A stretch of DNA of 64,000 bases, from assembly GCA_963678675.1 (NCBI GenBank), contig OY783195.1:29313385-29377384 (forward strand). The letters are read 5' to 3'. Source of the stretch: Xiphydria camelus (Eukaryota > Arthropoda > Insecta > Hymenoptera > Xiphydriidae). Shown piece by piece: positions 34,712-52,461 of this stretch (the stretch's first letter is position 1; every line of letters starts with the position of its first letter). The translations under genes were made by a program, and so were the position numbers. The notes below the pieces were generated by a model. It made no database searches. It saw only the letters and a program-made list of their open reading frames with translations, and had not been told where the DNA came from.

Positions 34712-35315
34712 TATCGCGGAGAAATGAACGCAGAAAGTGTAGGAAACGAGAACAAATTACACCAGGATAATATTTTTGTAAATACCTACAGATATAAAAT
34801 TAGTAGGTGAAGCTGAACTGCTTCACACACGAACTAGAGATTTCATTGTTCCAATTGTTTCATGTGCAGATGCGCGCATTCCAAATTTGGAAGTTTTGAT
34901 TATTGCGTTTAATTCTTGATAGGTGGGAAATCTCGTAGCAATGTCTTGGCACTTGAAGGTGAATTACGAAGTAAATAAAAGGTATTTCCTAGCTAATTAA
35001 AAATATTTAAGTATAATTACCTCACTGTGTTGAATCAGTAATAAAACTGCAGTGTTCTATCTCTGATAGCGATGGCATCTGGTAGACTTGAACAGTGCGA
35101 GATCTACATTTTTTATAGTAATTTAATTTTAGTTTAAAGGAGTAAAGCAACCCTCCAAAGAGACTACCTGAAGATTATTTTAGTTATGAAACAGGATATA
35201 ATAAAATTGACATACCGCAAAGATCTCTTTTATATAACAATGAAAGAAGAAGCCAATCGTTAACTTAATTTCCTATTGTATTTAAGGCTACTTTAATGAA
35301 TAAATAAATAAATAA
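34712..35315. other. Intergenic: upstream flank of sulfite oxidase
   Basis: AT-rich, no coding sequence supported; probably the promoter and 5' UTR of the sulfite oxidase gene. No clear core promoter motif is seen. Confidence 0.4.
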
Positions 35316-37682
35316 ATGCTTAATATTATTTGTATGCACAGATCATGCATGCTCCTGGCACGAATACTTGGTGGTAATGTTTCGCATGTACCGAACAATG
35401 AGTATTCTTCCAACCAGGGGAGAACTGCTTCAGGCGAGAATTTTAAAAACAATTTATGGAAAAGGTACACAGTAGGAGCAGCGTGTACTGTTGCATTATC
35501 CGCTTTAGGCATTTACTACTTCTATACCATAGACAAAAAAGTTTACGCGTTTGAAATAAAAAAGAGCGAAGAATGTGGCACATTGAGACAAGACTTAAAG
35601 ACATACTCGCTGGAAGAAGTGAACAAACACGACAGCAAAGAAAATGGAATTTGGATCACTTTCAAGCAGGGTGTTTACGATATAACAGATTTCGTAGAGA
35701 AACATCCTGGTGGTCCTGATAAGATACTAATGGCTGCTGGTAGTTCAATTGAACCGTTCTGGTTAACATTTGCTAATCATAATACTAAAGAAATATACGC
35801 CCTCCTCGAGTCCATGAGGATTGGAAATCTTTCAGAAGAAGATAAACAATCTGTACAGGCTGATGTGAATGATCCCTATGCTAATGAGCCACGGAGGCAC
35901 AAGGTATTAAAAATCAATGGACAAAGACCATTCTGTGCAGAACCTCCCGCCCCTCTTCTAGTTGAAAGTTTTTACACACCTACGTGAGTACTTTAGTAGT
36001 CGCGGATACAGAAAACTAGAGTAATTAACGATGATCTCGGTCATCTAGGAATTTAACTTCTTGTTGTAATGCTGAATGTTAAATATTGCTTCAGAGATTT
36101 ATTCTACGTAAGACATCACTTACCCGTGCCAGTAATTGATATAAAAGACTACGAACTCGAAGTAGCTGTGGAAGAGTCTACTAAGAAGACACTGAAGATA
36201 AAAGATATTAAAAAATATCCAAAGTACACAATAACTGGTGCTATTATGTGCGCTGGAAACAGACGATCAGAGATGGCAGAGGTAACATAGTATTGCCACT
36301 GAAAATGCAAACCTTATTTTTTGCGGATGCTTGCATTTCTAACGCTTGGAAAAATGGCACTAGGTCATTTATACCCTCACTAGTTTCTACGCTATACGCT
36401 AATGACTGTACGCACAATCAATAGAATACGTTTTCCAGGCAAAACCTTTAAAAGGATTGAGTTGGAGTGTAGGGGCTGTTGGTAATGCTTCCTGGACTGG
36501 TGCGCGACTATGTGATGTCTTAGAGGATTTAGGAATTAATGAAGATGACTACGATCATGTCCAGGTAATTTAGCACATCCGATAACACCATTGATTAGTT
36601 TTCAATTAGGTATATAACAAATGTCAGGAAACTACCGATTCCAATATTAATATCTCTTTTAGTTTGAAGGATATGACATAGATCCATCTGGTACACCGTA
36701 CGGTGCAAGTATACCTATAAGCAGAGCCATGAATCCTAGAGCAGATGTAATCTTAGCGTATGAAATGAACGGCAAACCGATACCAAGGGACCATGGCTTT
36801 CCTGTGCGAGTTATCGTTCCGGGTGTCGTTGGCGCGCGGAACGTCAAATGGTTAGGTACTTAAAATTTTTAATAAAACTGAGAATGAAGCTCTCTTACGA
36901 TAGCGATGCAGGACTATCAAAACTACATAAATAACTGACCGAGATATTGTGTAAAAATTTAGGGTAGATCAGTTTATAAACACGTACTATTGAAATTAAG
37001 CAAGTTTGGTCATGGAACGTGAGCTACAAAAATAGAAAAAAAACATACTGAATAAATATTAAATGATGCTATATGAATTTTCGCAGCAAAAATTGTCATT
37101 TCGAAAGAAGAAAGTCATTCTCAGTGGCAACGTGGTGACTACAAAGGATTTTCTCCTAATGTGGATTGGGATAATGTAGATTTTTCTAAGTCACCCGCCA
37201 TACAAGAACTCCCAGTGATATCTGCCATTTGCAATCCAGAACCGGGAGACAAAGTCTTGGTGAAAAATGGCAAAATCAATGTAAAAGGTAACGAATAAAT
37301 TGAATGTGAATTAACAAAATTATGCTCTAATTATTATCAATGCAGTATTTCCTGACGATTACGCTCTGAATTACTTTCAGGATACGCTTGGTCAGGTGGA
37401 GGTAAAAAGATCATTCGAGTCGACGTTACAGCTGATGAAGGTTCTACCTGGCATACCGCAGACCTAATCACAGAAGATAAGACTGCCAAGGAAGGTCGCC
37501 ATTGGAGCTGGACTCTTTGGGAATTGGACTTGCCTATTACGGCAAAAAGTAAACAAGCTGAGATTTGGGCGAAGGCTGTAGATTCAGCATATAACGTGCA
37601 ACCGGAAAGTTTTAAAAATATATGGAATTTGAGAGGATTCCTCTGCAATGCGTACCATAAAGTTAAAGTGGAATTGCGATGA
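35316..37682 (+). CDS. SUOX: Sulfite oxidase, mitochondrial, 6 exons, about 558 aa
   Basis: Molybdenum/heme enzyme of the mitochondrial intermembrane space that oxidises sulfite to sulfate, the end step of sulfur amino-acid breakdown. Exons: 35,316-35,983; 36,095-36,281; 36,439-36,564; 36,663-36,855; 37,087-37,287; 37,381-37,682; 559 codons in frame. Order: N-terminal targeting region, one hydrophobic segment ([18 protein letters not shown]), cytochrome b5 domain with both heme ligands (H130 in KHPGGPDK, H155 in FANHNT), then the molybdopterin domain ([11 protein letters not shown], catalytic C275 in [35 protein letters not shown]) and the dimerisation domain ([15 protein letters not shown]). 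All key residues are present. A second in-frame Met at 35,334 is an alternative start. The stop is 242 bp from the convergent PARS2 stop. Confidence 0.95.
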
Positions 37683-37924
37683 TAAAATAAGTAAATATAA
37701 CAAAACGTGTGTGATATGGATAAAAATGATTTACAAAGTAGATCTTTGATATAAATTGGTGAATGAAGCATATGTACATTATAAATTCCTCCTAAAAATA
37801 CTATCAATACGCATTAAACGTTAAAGATACGCCTGTAAACATTTAATTCTCAGCTTTATAATAATGTATAGCAGAATTAAATTACTCATGTTTTCACTAG
37901 CAACAACTTTGTTATAAATTTATT

Positions 37925-39903
37925 TTACATCACACTCGACGTAAGCATCAATTTCTCTTCATTATCCATTTTTCTGAAATAATCTGGTATACGCTCCATA
38001 TTCACGTTTTCATGAGTTCCACTATATATATCATGTACTTCAAATAATGGTGTTGATTCGACTGCCGTTCTACCTATCACCACGGCATAAGGATATCCAA
38101 CTTTTTTTACACTAACTAAACGTCTACCAATAGTATAATATGTCCTGTCGTCAATTATGACATCCAAATTCAAATCCTTAAGCATTTCATATATTTGCTC
38201 TACATACTGGGTGGCTGATGCTTCTTTACTACCATCCTATGAAACACATGTCTGATAGAGAGAGACTGTATATATAATATGTTATACCTATGCAAAAAAA
38301 ATTTAAAGTTTACCTTCGGTGGTATGATGCATACGGTATATGGCGCAAGATTAGTGGGCCAACGAAGGTCTCTGTTGCTTGATAATACTTCAACTGCAGC
38401 GCTTAAGATGCGAGTTAACCCCAAGCCAAAACAACCCATTACTAGGGGCTTTTTTCTATTTGAGTCCAAATAGGTTGCTTCCAGTGGCTTCGAATATTTG
38501 GTGTCCAAGAGAAATGTATGACCGACCTTACAGTAAAAAATTTCAGTAAAATAAAGAATTATGGGCAATGATTCTGTACATTGCACGTAATTCAATGTTC
38601 AACTTTCAACTTACCTCCACTGCACTATGTTCAGAGAGAGCTCCTTTACATTCGGGACAAGTGGAATTATTGCTAATAGTAGCATTGATAGAGTAATCGC
38701 AAGAGGAGCATGTTAAGACCTTATCTTCTCCCATGTCTGTTAAAAAATGATATTCGTGGGACAACTCTCCTCCTGTTAATCCTGTATTGCCGAGTGCTGA
38801 AAGAAGGAAGGCAATACTTTCTAGCTACTGCGTGTGTTAAAATTATTATTAACAATTGTTCTACATTCGGTCAAGAAAAATGAAACTGTTTCAAGAATTG
38901 TGAGTAGTATAATGCTCTTTTGAACTTTACCTTTCAGATACTTAATGCCAATACGCTCAAAAATATTCTTATAAGCTTCACAAATTGTTTCATAAGTGAT
39001 TTTAGCAGACTCTGCATCACAATCGAATGTGTACAAGTCTTTCATTATGAATTCTCTGCTGCGTAAGAGGCCCAGCCTTGGCTTCATTTCATCTCGCAAT
39101 TTGCTTGAAATCTGATAAAGTCTCAAAGGCAACTTTGAAGGAGACAAAGGGCTTATATTCGATATTAAATCTGATATTGCTTCCTCGTAAGTCTAAAATA
39201 ATAAAGCCAATTGCTTTTGTGCAACAAATGGTTTAAAATCAGAGTAGCTAGTATGGAAATACAATAGATAATTTGAATGTAGTCTCAATGAAATAGAAGT
39301 ACAGAAAGTATTACGTACTGGGCCTAATATATAACGTTTCTGATTTCTATCGGACAGTATAAAAAGTTCCGAACCAGCTTCAACAAGTCTACCAGACTTT
39401 TCCCATAGACTTGCAGGCGTTAACATTGGAAGCAGAAGTTTTTGAGCTCCGACTTTCTCCATTTCTTTGTCGACAACATTTATTAATTTTTGTAGAGAAC
39501 GCATTCCCAGAGGTAAAAGCGCGTACATACCAGGGTTAACTTGCTTAATTATGCCTACATCGATCATTACCTGCAATTTAATAAACGTCGATCAAATTAT
39601 ATTACTTCGTTAAGGAACGATTCACTCGAGTTATTGCTTTTGGACGATAAATTCGTAAATCGTGTATAAATACGCGACATATTCAAATACCGGCTTCGAT
39701 GGTATTATTTAATGAAATTGTGTATTAAATTATAACAAATGTTACATAAAAATTATAGGTTAATCTACAGTTTACGTCGAATAACTCACATTGTAACTAT
39801 TTCCAGGAATTTTCTTGTCAATAGTAACATTCTTCGTTATAGTATTGATCGGTTGAAATAGCCTGGACACTCTGTTTAAGTTATTTATTAACTTATTCGA
39901 CAT
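37925..39903 (-). CDS. PARS2: Prolyl-tRNA synthetase, mitochondrial, 6 exons, about 444 aa
   Basis: Class II aminoacyl-tRNA synthetase charging mitochondrial tRNA-Pro. Exons: 39,790-39,903; 39,319-39,570; 38,931-39,192; 38,615-38,796; 38,314-38,526; 37,925-38,236; 445 codons in frame. Signatures: GMYALLPLGMRSLQKL, the junction-spanning GPTYEEA, class II motif 2 in RDEMKPRLGLLRSREF with MKDLYTFD, a CxxC...CPEC insertion, VGHTFLLDTKYS, motif 3 GCFGLGLTRILSAA, and the C-terminal anticodon domain (DDRTYYTIGRRL, GYPYAVVIGR). The short N-terminus is basic and Asn-rich, in keeping with import into mitochondria. It is divergent from CCDC186, with 364 bp between start codons. An AATAAA hexamer begins immediately after the stop codon on the minus strand. 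Confidence 0.95.
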
Positions 39904-40267
39904 CTTTTACTACAAATACTACACCGTCAGAAACCACATCTAACTACGACGCGCCATATCAGAAACTGGAGTAAACTACCACCCACACAAGTGCATATTA
40001 CGGTCCTTACGGTCCATACCAGTACACCAGCTGTTATTAGACTAATGTTTTTAAGAAGAATAGTGCATATTCAGGAGTGACAGCAGATGACAGATTTAGG
40101 TTATTCGTATATTTCTCGCAATTTTATTTACGAAGTTTTGGGAAAAAGACATTAGTCCCGCACTCATGGGTTCTAGAAGGTTTGGGAATACGAAAAAATA
40201 AGAATAGCCCGCAAAACACGTGCACGACACATTTCGAAATTGACCGATCGTGAAGGGCTGTCACGAG
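39904..40267. promoter_or_regulatory. Bidirectional promoter between PARS2 and CCDC186
   Basis: The start codons of PARS2 (minus) and CCDC186 (plus) are 364 bp apart, so this stretch must hold both 5' UTRs and the shared promoter. No TATA box stands out. Confidence 0.6.
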
Positions 40268-44984
<4,717 letters not shown>

Positions 44985-47900
44985 CGAGCGTTTTAGCAAG
45001 ATAAAACCTTAATGAGGACACAGATCTTATTTACCTCTGTTCACAAACTAATCGGTGCTAGAGGATAGTATGTAACTACTTAAAATTGGAAACTTCATAT
45101 AGATAGGTACCGAATTGTAATCACTACTTAGTTTCGTTTTGATCATATAGAGATTACACGTACACACATTTTGCTTGAGTATTTAAGCCATTTTTGTGCT
45201 TGTAAATATTTGAAGAAAGTTGCGATTGATAAAATGAGCAAGAGTGCTTGCCGTATCTAGTCATAAATGAACGTGCTTTGGAAAAGGCGGTGTACGTGTA
45301 TTATACCGCGAAATACTTGGACCAAAATTTTGTCAGGTGCAAAATGGAAAGGAAATTGAAAGCGGAGGTCTCGCATTAAGTGTTAGCACGATACGGATAT
45401 TTATCCTTTCTTGCCGATAATTTGTTATACATATGTAATGTGATTTAGTTGGACCGTAATTATTTACTCTCATCAAACCAGTATTCGTATCTGCATTATA
45501 TTTTATTACTTGATTGTGTTGCGTTATTTGATATGGGGGTTACCGAAGCTGTAAGCTGTTAAACCAGATGAACCGTATTAGTCGTGATACAACTTTTTAC
45601 GTGTTTTTACTTTTGTTTCTTTTCTTAAAAACCTTCGCGATATTTTCCCGTTCTGATTAAACGTGGGAAAGTAAGGACGTATGAAAGCAGGCAGAAACTT
45701 AATGCAATGTTACACAATTAATCCTGTAACTCGTAAACGTCCAATTTTTTAATTTTGGCAGACATAATGTGTTTATTTATATATGAATTACTAATAAAAA
45801 ATGACGACCAAAAAAACACTAGGGGCGAAATGGTTAAAGGGTTAAGGAATAAAACGTTACCGTGGTATACGTAATTATTTGTTGTTAATTCTCGCCAGTC
45901 ATTCATTAGCAATTGGACATTCCAAAATTCAATTACATGAATAAAAAAACAGGCTGACTTTTCAGATATATCGATTCGGAAATGAGAAAAAAAAAGAAAA
46001 TAGACGACGAATAGTATTGTTACATAGCGACGCATTAGATTTTGCCATAAAGTCATATTATATCGTTTTCACGTAATGTATATTGCAGTCATGTAAACAT
46101 ACTGTATGTATCAAAATATGTGCTATATGTATCAAAGACAAGAATAATATATATTGATATATAAGTCATACATGTGTACCATGCGTATCTATATCTGATG
46201 AGAAATAAATTTTGTTTCGCAAGATACTTGCAATTTCGTAACTGGAATTTTTTTGTTTCCAACAAAATTGGAAAAATAATTAATTTTAAAATTCCTCTAG
46301 CAGATATCCACATTTTATGAAATTTTCATGCTTTTTTTTCTCGTGGCGTATACAAAATAGAGCGAGGGTTGCGAGTTAGAGATGTACTTTGAAAACAGAT
46401 TTTCTTTCCTCACGAACAACTTTTGCAAAGTGACGGAGGAAGAAATGTAGCATGGATATACTGAAAGTTTATTCGTATACGCTACATAGCAAATACGAGT
46501 AGATATACAAGATAATATTCTTAACGCTTTCGCGCGACATTCGCACGAGCTCTCGCATACTTTTTCATAAAGAAACGTCGATTAAATTCATTTTTGAATC
46601 GGCAGATCGGAGGGCATTCGAATTTTGATTACATTCAGAGTCGACGATCGATTTCTAAATAGAATTAGTTACCTTCTTCTTCAAAATGGAGCTGGAGAAT
46701 TAGTGACGATCGATAAAGGTACCGGCAAGTTCCGAGTCTCGATTCTTCGTATACACTGTGTCACTTTTAGCAAAGGGGAAGAAAATATCAGCGCACACGA
46801 TTTATTCTTCGTCAAGTATTCGAATATTCGGCGAACTACTGCAGCCTGTGGGTGGCGTTTGAAAGTATCACTCGTGAGGTAAGACTGGTGTCTTGACAGA
46901 TTTTAGATTGCTCTCGATTAACATCGCAAGTAAGCTTTGTCGGGTGAATTTAACGAGTGCATCGGCTCGGAATTTTCTCACTTCACACAGGACGGTTCGA
47001 ATCCTTTATCTCGCAATAGCGTTACTGAAACCGAACGCGTCATCGATCTTCCAATGTACGATCGTTACTAAAGTTTCGAGCAATCCGCGCGCAACGTTCC
47101 AGCCGCCATAATGGAAAAACTGGGAGAGAGCCAATCGTATGAGCGGACGCTAGGATTCGACAGTCCGTTATTTCTATTCGTCCATTTCAAATTTCAGCGA
47201 TTGAACCAAAGAGTTGGCGGTAAATATGGGATAGAACAGACACTGACCCCCCCGACGAGCGACACTTTTTTCTTTATTCCCGCGTTCTAAACGTCCTTCC
47301 GCAATTAAAATTTATCTCGTCGAGTTCGATTCTATCCATATTGTTATATGTACAAAACGACACGGTATTTACGTCCTGATGAAATGTACATAAAGTCGAC
47401 TGGCGCATGGCTATACATACATAGATGCAATTGCTGTTAAGTCAGAAATAGATCCTTATGCTTATAAGTTTATGTATATATACTCGTATATATATAGAAG
47501 ATATTGCTTTTTGTACATTGTAGTTTGATATACATATACATATACGTACATATCCTATACTCTCTGATAATTTTTTCGGTTTCTAAACTTCGCGTCTTTG
47601 TTTCATTTGTCGATATTAATTCTTGATAATATAATAAAGGTAATCGGAATAATAATTATTATTACTAATAAATAGTATCGCTATAGTAGTGGTAATTATA
47701 GATAGTGTAACGGTAAAAGTGTTAATAGACTATACGTATTTCTTCCTTAATTAATTCTAGCGCGTGGCGAAGCTCTATATGTTTTTTTTTATATCTTTCT
47801 TTCCAAGGTCTCCTAATAGAATAGTTTTCAAAATCTGCATAACGTTAATCTGTCTCTTTTTTTCCCCGATCGTTCTTGTCGTGTCGAATTACAAATGACA

Positions 47901-49135
47901 TAAAGGTCGACTGACGCGGATGTATCGGGTAATAAAGTAAATGCGAGTTATCGTTCCAGCTCGCTTCTACAATTGTTCCTCCGCTCCTTCCTTATACTTT
48001 TTTCGATGCACCCTTTTTCAAAATCATGAGAAGGGTCCATGATAGTTTCGAATTTCTATTTTCATTGCAAAACTCCTGAAAATATAAATGCGTGCGGAGA
48101 AAACGAGAGGAGAGTTTGAGGTTTTTACAGACGGATCATCGAATCGCCCCGTATTTCACCGTATCAATATAGCGCTTATGAGAAATATACATATGTAAAT
48201 ATATGTGTATGTATACGCATATACATAGAATTTTGTAAATGTAGCTGCTCGGTACACCACGGAAAGCTTTAACATTGATTTAATTACCGATTACACGTAC
48301 ATCTATTATGTATAAACGTAAATATTCAGAAACCGCGCTTTTTTCCATGAGGAAATTGAGGTACTGACGGTTCGGCTGTAGCTACGTTTTACCACAGATT
48401 CTTTGGGCATAGTATACTGCAGATTGGTCGATTTAAGAAAGATAACGAAAATATCTCGAGGATCTACACTCATGGAGTATGATGCGTTTTAATTATGTAC
48501 ATTGCAGATTGGTCGATTGAACGGCAATGATGAAAACGATGCGATCGTTCGATTCGCTCCTGGCAAATATCTAATTAGTATATGCACAACACTTGAGCCC
48601 GGTTAAAAATTCATTAGTGTTTATACAGGGTGCAACGAGATACTCGCAGCGATCCTTACCCGCTGTTCGCTCAAGACGTAACCGGAAGGCGCCCCCGAGA
48701 ATTCGCGAGACAATCGCGTCAATTATTTCATGTTTCATCGAAAATATATAAGTTAGCAAAAGCACGCCTGCGGCGCATCATTTATACATACCTACGTTCG
48801 ATAGAATTTTCAGAACCGGCGCGAACTGCGTTCCGCGAGAATCCACCCTCGTTCGGATCGCGTTAATTTCTCCTGACAAATTGATTTTGGCTCGGCCCAG
48901 CCCCCTTCACCCTCTGGTAACCATAGCACAGCGGTATCGCGTGTGCGGCGCACCGTATATATACGTACGTGTACGTACATACGGAATACGCGCGGTTTAC
49001 AGGCAGTGTATACGAGCTGTACATCTATACTGTATACGTGTGTACGGCAAGTTGAAAGCTCTGCAGGGTTTGCAGGGCTACGAGGCTTCCCCTACGACGG
49101 CGAAGCCCTCGCCGAAGGAAGAAGGAGAGGGTATT

Positions 49136-49261
49136 TTAAAGGAGATATTCCCGCGGAATTTATTTACCCCCGGCGCCCGGGACTGCTATTAAAGGGGATA
49201 TCTCTCCCGGGAAATCTCCACTTAAAGGAGATATAACCATATCGCGCTTAAAGGGACGAGA
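49136..49261. repeat. Four short direct repeats of TTAAAGG(A/G)GATAT
   Basis: Copies begin near 49,136, 49,191, 49,224 and 49,249 (the last degenerate, TTAAAGGGACGAG). Two are followed by palindromic CCCGCGG or CCCGGG. Confidence 0.5.
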
Positions 49262-52200
49262 GCGCGTTTCTCTACCGCGTCGACAATGTACACGAAAAAG
49301 AAATGATCGCCGATTTAGTCATCAAAGTATCGCGCAATCTCGTAAAACTTTCGATGGAGAGATCCGATGAAGAGATATCTCGTTACATCGACTTCTGTAG
49401 GGTTTCCGCGCACGTTTATCCATCCCACGCCAGATATTTTTCCCCACCAGACTTTTTCAAGGAACCCATCTCCCGCGTTCCACCGCGTTTTGTTTTTTTC
49501 TCTCTCCCCTATTCGGACCCTCCTTGAAGCCCCATCGGGGGTTTCGAAGATAAGCCTGATACATATGCAAGTGGTTGCGCCCGTTGCCTGCGATATGCGG
49601 TCTTGCAATGGAAATTTTCGAAAGGAGCTTCCGAAGGGACATTCTAATAGTTTTACGGTTTATACGGAGTTTTATGCACGCTTTGAAACGATCAGATTGT
49701 GGGAACAGATGGTCCACCGATGATAGCGAGTGCGTAAAACCATGTATCACGAAGCCAGTGTGTGTAGACCATATATAAATTAAGCGCACCTCGTTTGCAT
49801 GATCCACCTTGATAACAATACCTTCACAGGATGAGGCGCTATGTTTCATAGGTTGCCCATAAATATTGGCATGTAAGCGAATGTTTTAAAAAAATATGTG
49901 TTATTTATTTTAGTTCTCCAAGATAACTGTCATGCTTCGTTAATTCCTTTAATTTAAATTTCCGTCTAATCACTGCATTCTACATCATCCCGTATCAAAG
50001 TGCCAATAATTACGGTGCCTATAACAGTGTTTCTCACCCTGTAATGAAGCATGACGAAGGCATAGGCCTATCGAAAGTTTTATAACGGTACCGAAACCAG
50101 CATGCGGATAGGAGTACCAAGAACTGGGGTTTCTAACGATGATAAATTTTACTAATTCAGCCCATCAAATCCCGCGTCCTTAAATTTCGATACAGGACGA
50201 AAGGGGCGAGCCGCACCCTACTAATCCCGCATACGCGCACATGCCCCATCGTTTCCAAGAGGCCGACGTGTATACCGCGCAGCTACGGAGGGGATGATTA
50301 TGGGAAAGGTCTTGCAGGATTGGAGAAGCACTATAGCACTCTCCCTGTGTGTACTCTCCCTTTGTAGCCTGCGAGGCGTAGGGAATACGTAGAACGGGAT
50401 ACTCGAAAGGGCCCCGGGTCACCGTGATTGGCAGTGAAAGGCAGGGATTAAATTAAAGGGGAGAGTTTCGGTATATTTCACAGTTATTATCGAGGGAACG
50501 CGATACCTTATCACTGATTCGTGCGACGCTTTTTCCAACTGAGGACTCATCATTTTTCTCCCTCGAAAAGATACGAATTATTGACGTTATAAACTCTGTG
50601 CAAAATCTCTCGTTCCTGCAACAATTTCTGCACGCGTGTCTGCGTCTTACGGCAATTTCGCGCGTCATCGAAATGTTACTCGATGGCGGGGAAAACGTGA
50701 CCGATAGGCACGTGGCTGTGACATACTCGTAACACCGACACACGTCGCCGTATCTTCTCGTTCCTCTAATAAACGTTCAAGCCGAGGGATTATGTAACTG
50801 CTCGTTAAGTTCTCGAAATACCACGATTACATCGACGAAATGAGCAAGTCTTCCGATAGAACCAGTCCGTACTTTGCGACCAAAAATTAATAATTTCGTG
50901 AAATTGCCACATGCCCCGGTTGGAAAGTCGCGAACAGCTTTAAATTTGCTTTTACAATTGACTTTCCTCTGCAAATCTCAGTGCATGAGTTCATATCGAG
51001 CTTTCCCTTTAAAACCTCCAAAGTAGAATAGGAGCTACGTAAGTGCGAGTTTCATCGATGACTCTTGAAAACCGTCGGCAATTTGTCCGTTATTGGCTTT
51101 CGCTGCATCGGCAAGCAAATAACGGTCATTTGATCGATGGTCGAAGCGGGTTGAGTCGACCCGAGGAATAAAAGGAAGATCGATCCTCCGCATAATACCG
51201 TTAGTCATTGATTGCATCCTTATAGTAATCGTAACGGTCACTTGAGGAAACACAAAGTCACGAATAGGTCTCCGAAACCCTTGACAATGGCATCGTTCTC
51301 CAAATTCAAAAGTAAAGGAAGAACCCGACAAACGCGCGGATGAACTCTAATGCCTGCGCAGAGAAAAAGTTTTCAGAACGTTCCACTTCCCTTATTTTTC
51401 AAACGATCAGAAGGCGAGTCACAGCGGTCGAAAAGAAATCTTTCGGACGATATACAGATACTAGCGTCTACTCGCAAAGACTCGTCTTTCCAAAGTCTTT
51501 CGATGAAAAGTAGAACATAACATCCTGTGAACGTTTTCTGTACGTATAAGCACTTAGGAACTTTTTGTTTCGTCCGAGAAAGGAAGATCTGAACCAGCAG
51601 GCGATTCTGCTCGATACGTTGATTGCTATATTCTGGGTCGCATCTAAATCGAGATCCAAAGACAAATCTGGAAAAAGAGCTAATTAATGGTTCAAGATCT
51701 CCCTGGTTGTTGTTACTCTTGAAAAACGATCGCCATCGAATTTCCTTCTCATCGTACCATGACGAGGTGGACGAGTTGCGCGTGACTATGAAGATACACG
51801 CGCTACAATATGTAGATGTTTAAGAGTAGAAAAGAAAAAGAATCACGGACAACTCAATATGAAAAACTTCGTGTAATTTGTTTAATAGTAATAATAGCAA
51901 TTAATAATAATCATAACATGTAATGTTTGGCATCGTTATATGTTCGCGTCTGTACAAGATATCGGTACTGCGCGGTGTTCCGAATATCGTTTCAATTTTT
52001 CTTTTTCCGCCCTCTCGTTCTTTTTCTTTGAATTAACAGCCGCCTTGAGCGTCCTTTTTTATAAACTGTTTAACGTGGTGGTTAATAATCCATTCCTGGT
52101 GAGATAGCGAAGACGGTTATTAATATAAACGTAATAGCGACATAGCGATATAAGTGGTAGCGTTATTGCGGTAATAATTAATCAATTCATAGTAATAATA

Positions 52201-52421
52201 ATAATGATAACAACAATAACCGCTAGACAAATTAAATAGCGTACGTAATAACTAAAAAATTAGATTGGTATTTACCACATATAACATATATACCTATGCA
52301 CATCGAGATGTAATAATATAATATAGCGATAAAAGAATGCGACGATGACAATGATAATAATAGTAATAATAATGAAGATGGTGATGATATCTAATACCAA
52401 TGACAATTGTGACAGCAACGG

Positions 52422-52425
<4 letters not shown>

Positions 52426-52460
<35 letters not shown>
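52426..52460. repeat. (AAT)n microsatellite in an AAT-rich block
   Basis: About 11 perfect ATA/AAT units, inside a wider block from about 52,130 to 52,505 where the same trinucleotide recurs in broken form. Confidence 0.9.

Positions 52461-52461
<1 letters not shown>

Noticed and set aside
46970..47020. tRNA-like B box (GGTTCGAATCC)
   Set aside because: No A box or pairing acceptor and anticodon stems at the right spacing.
49929..50056. 14-bp inverted repeat GTCATGCTTCGTTA ... TAATGAAGCATGAC
   Set aside because: Short, imperfect arms over a 110-bp spacer, no target-site duplication; may be chance.
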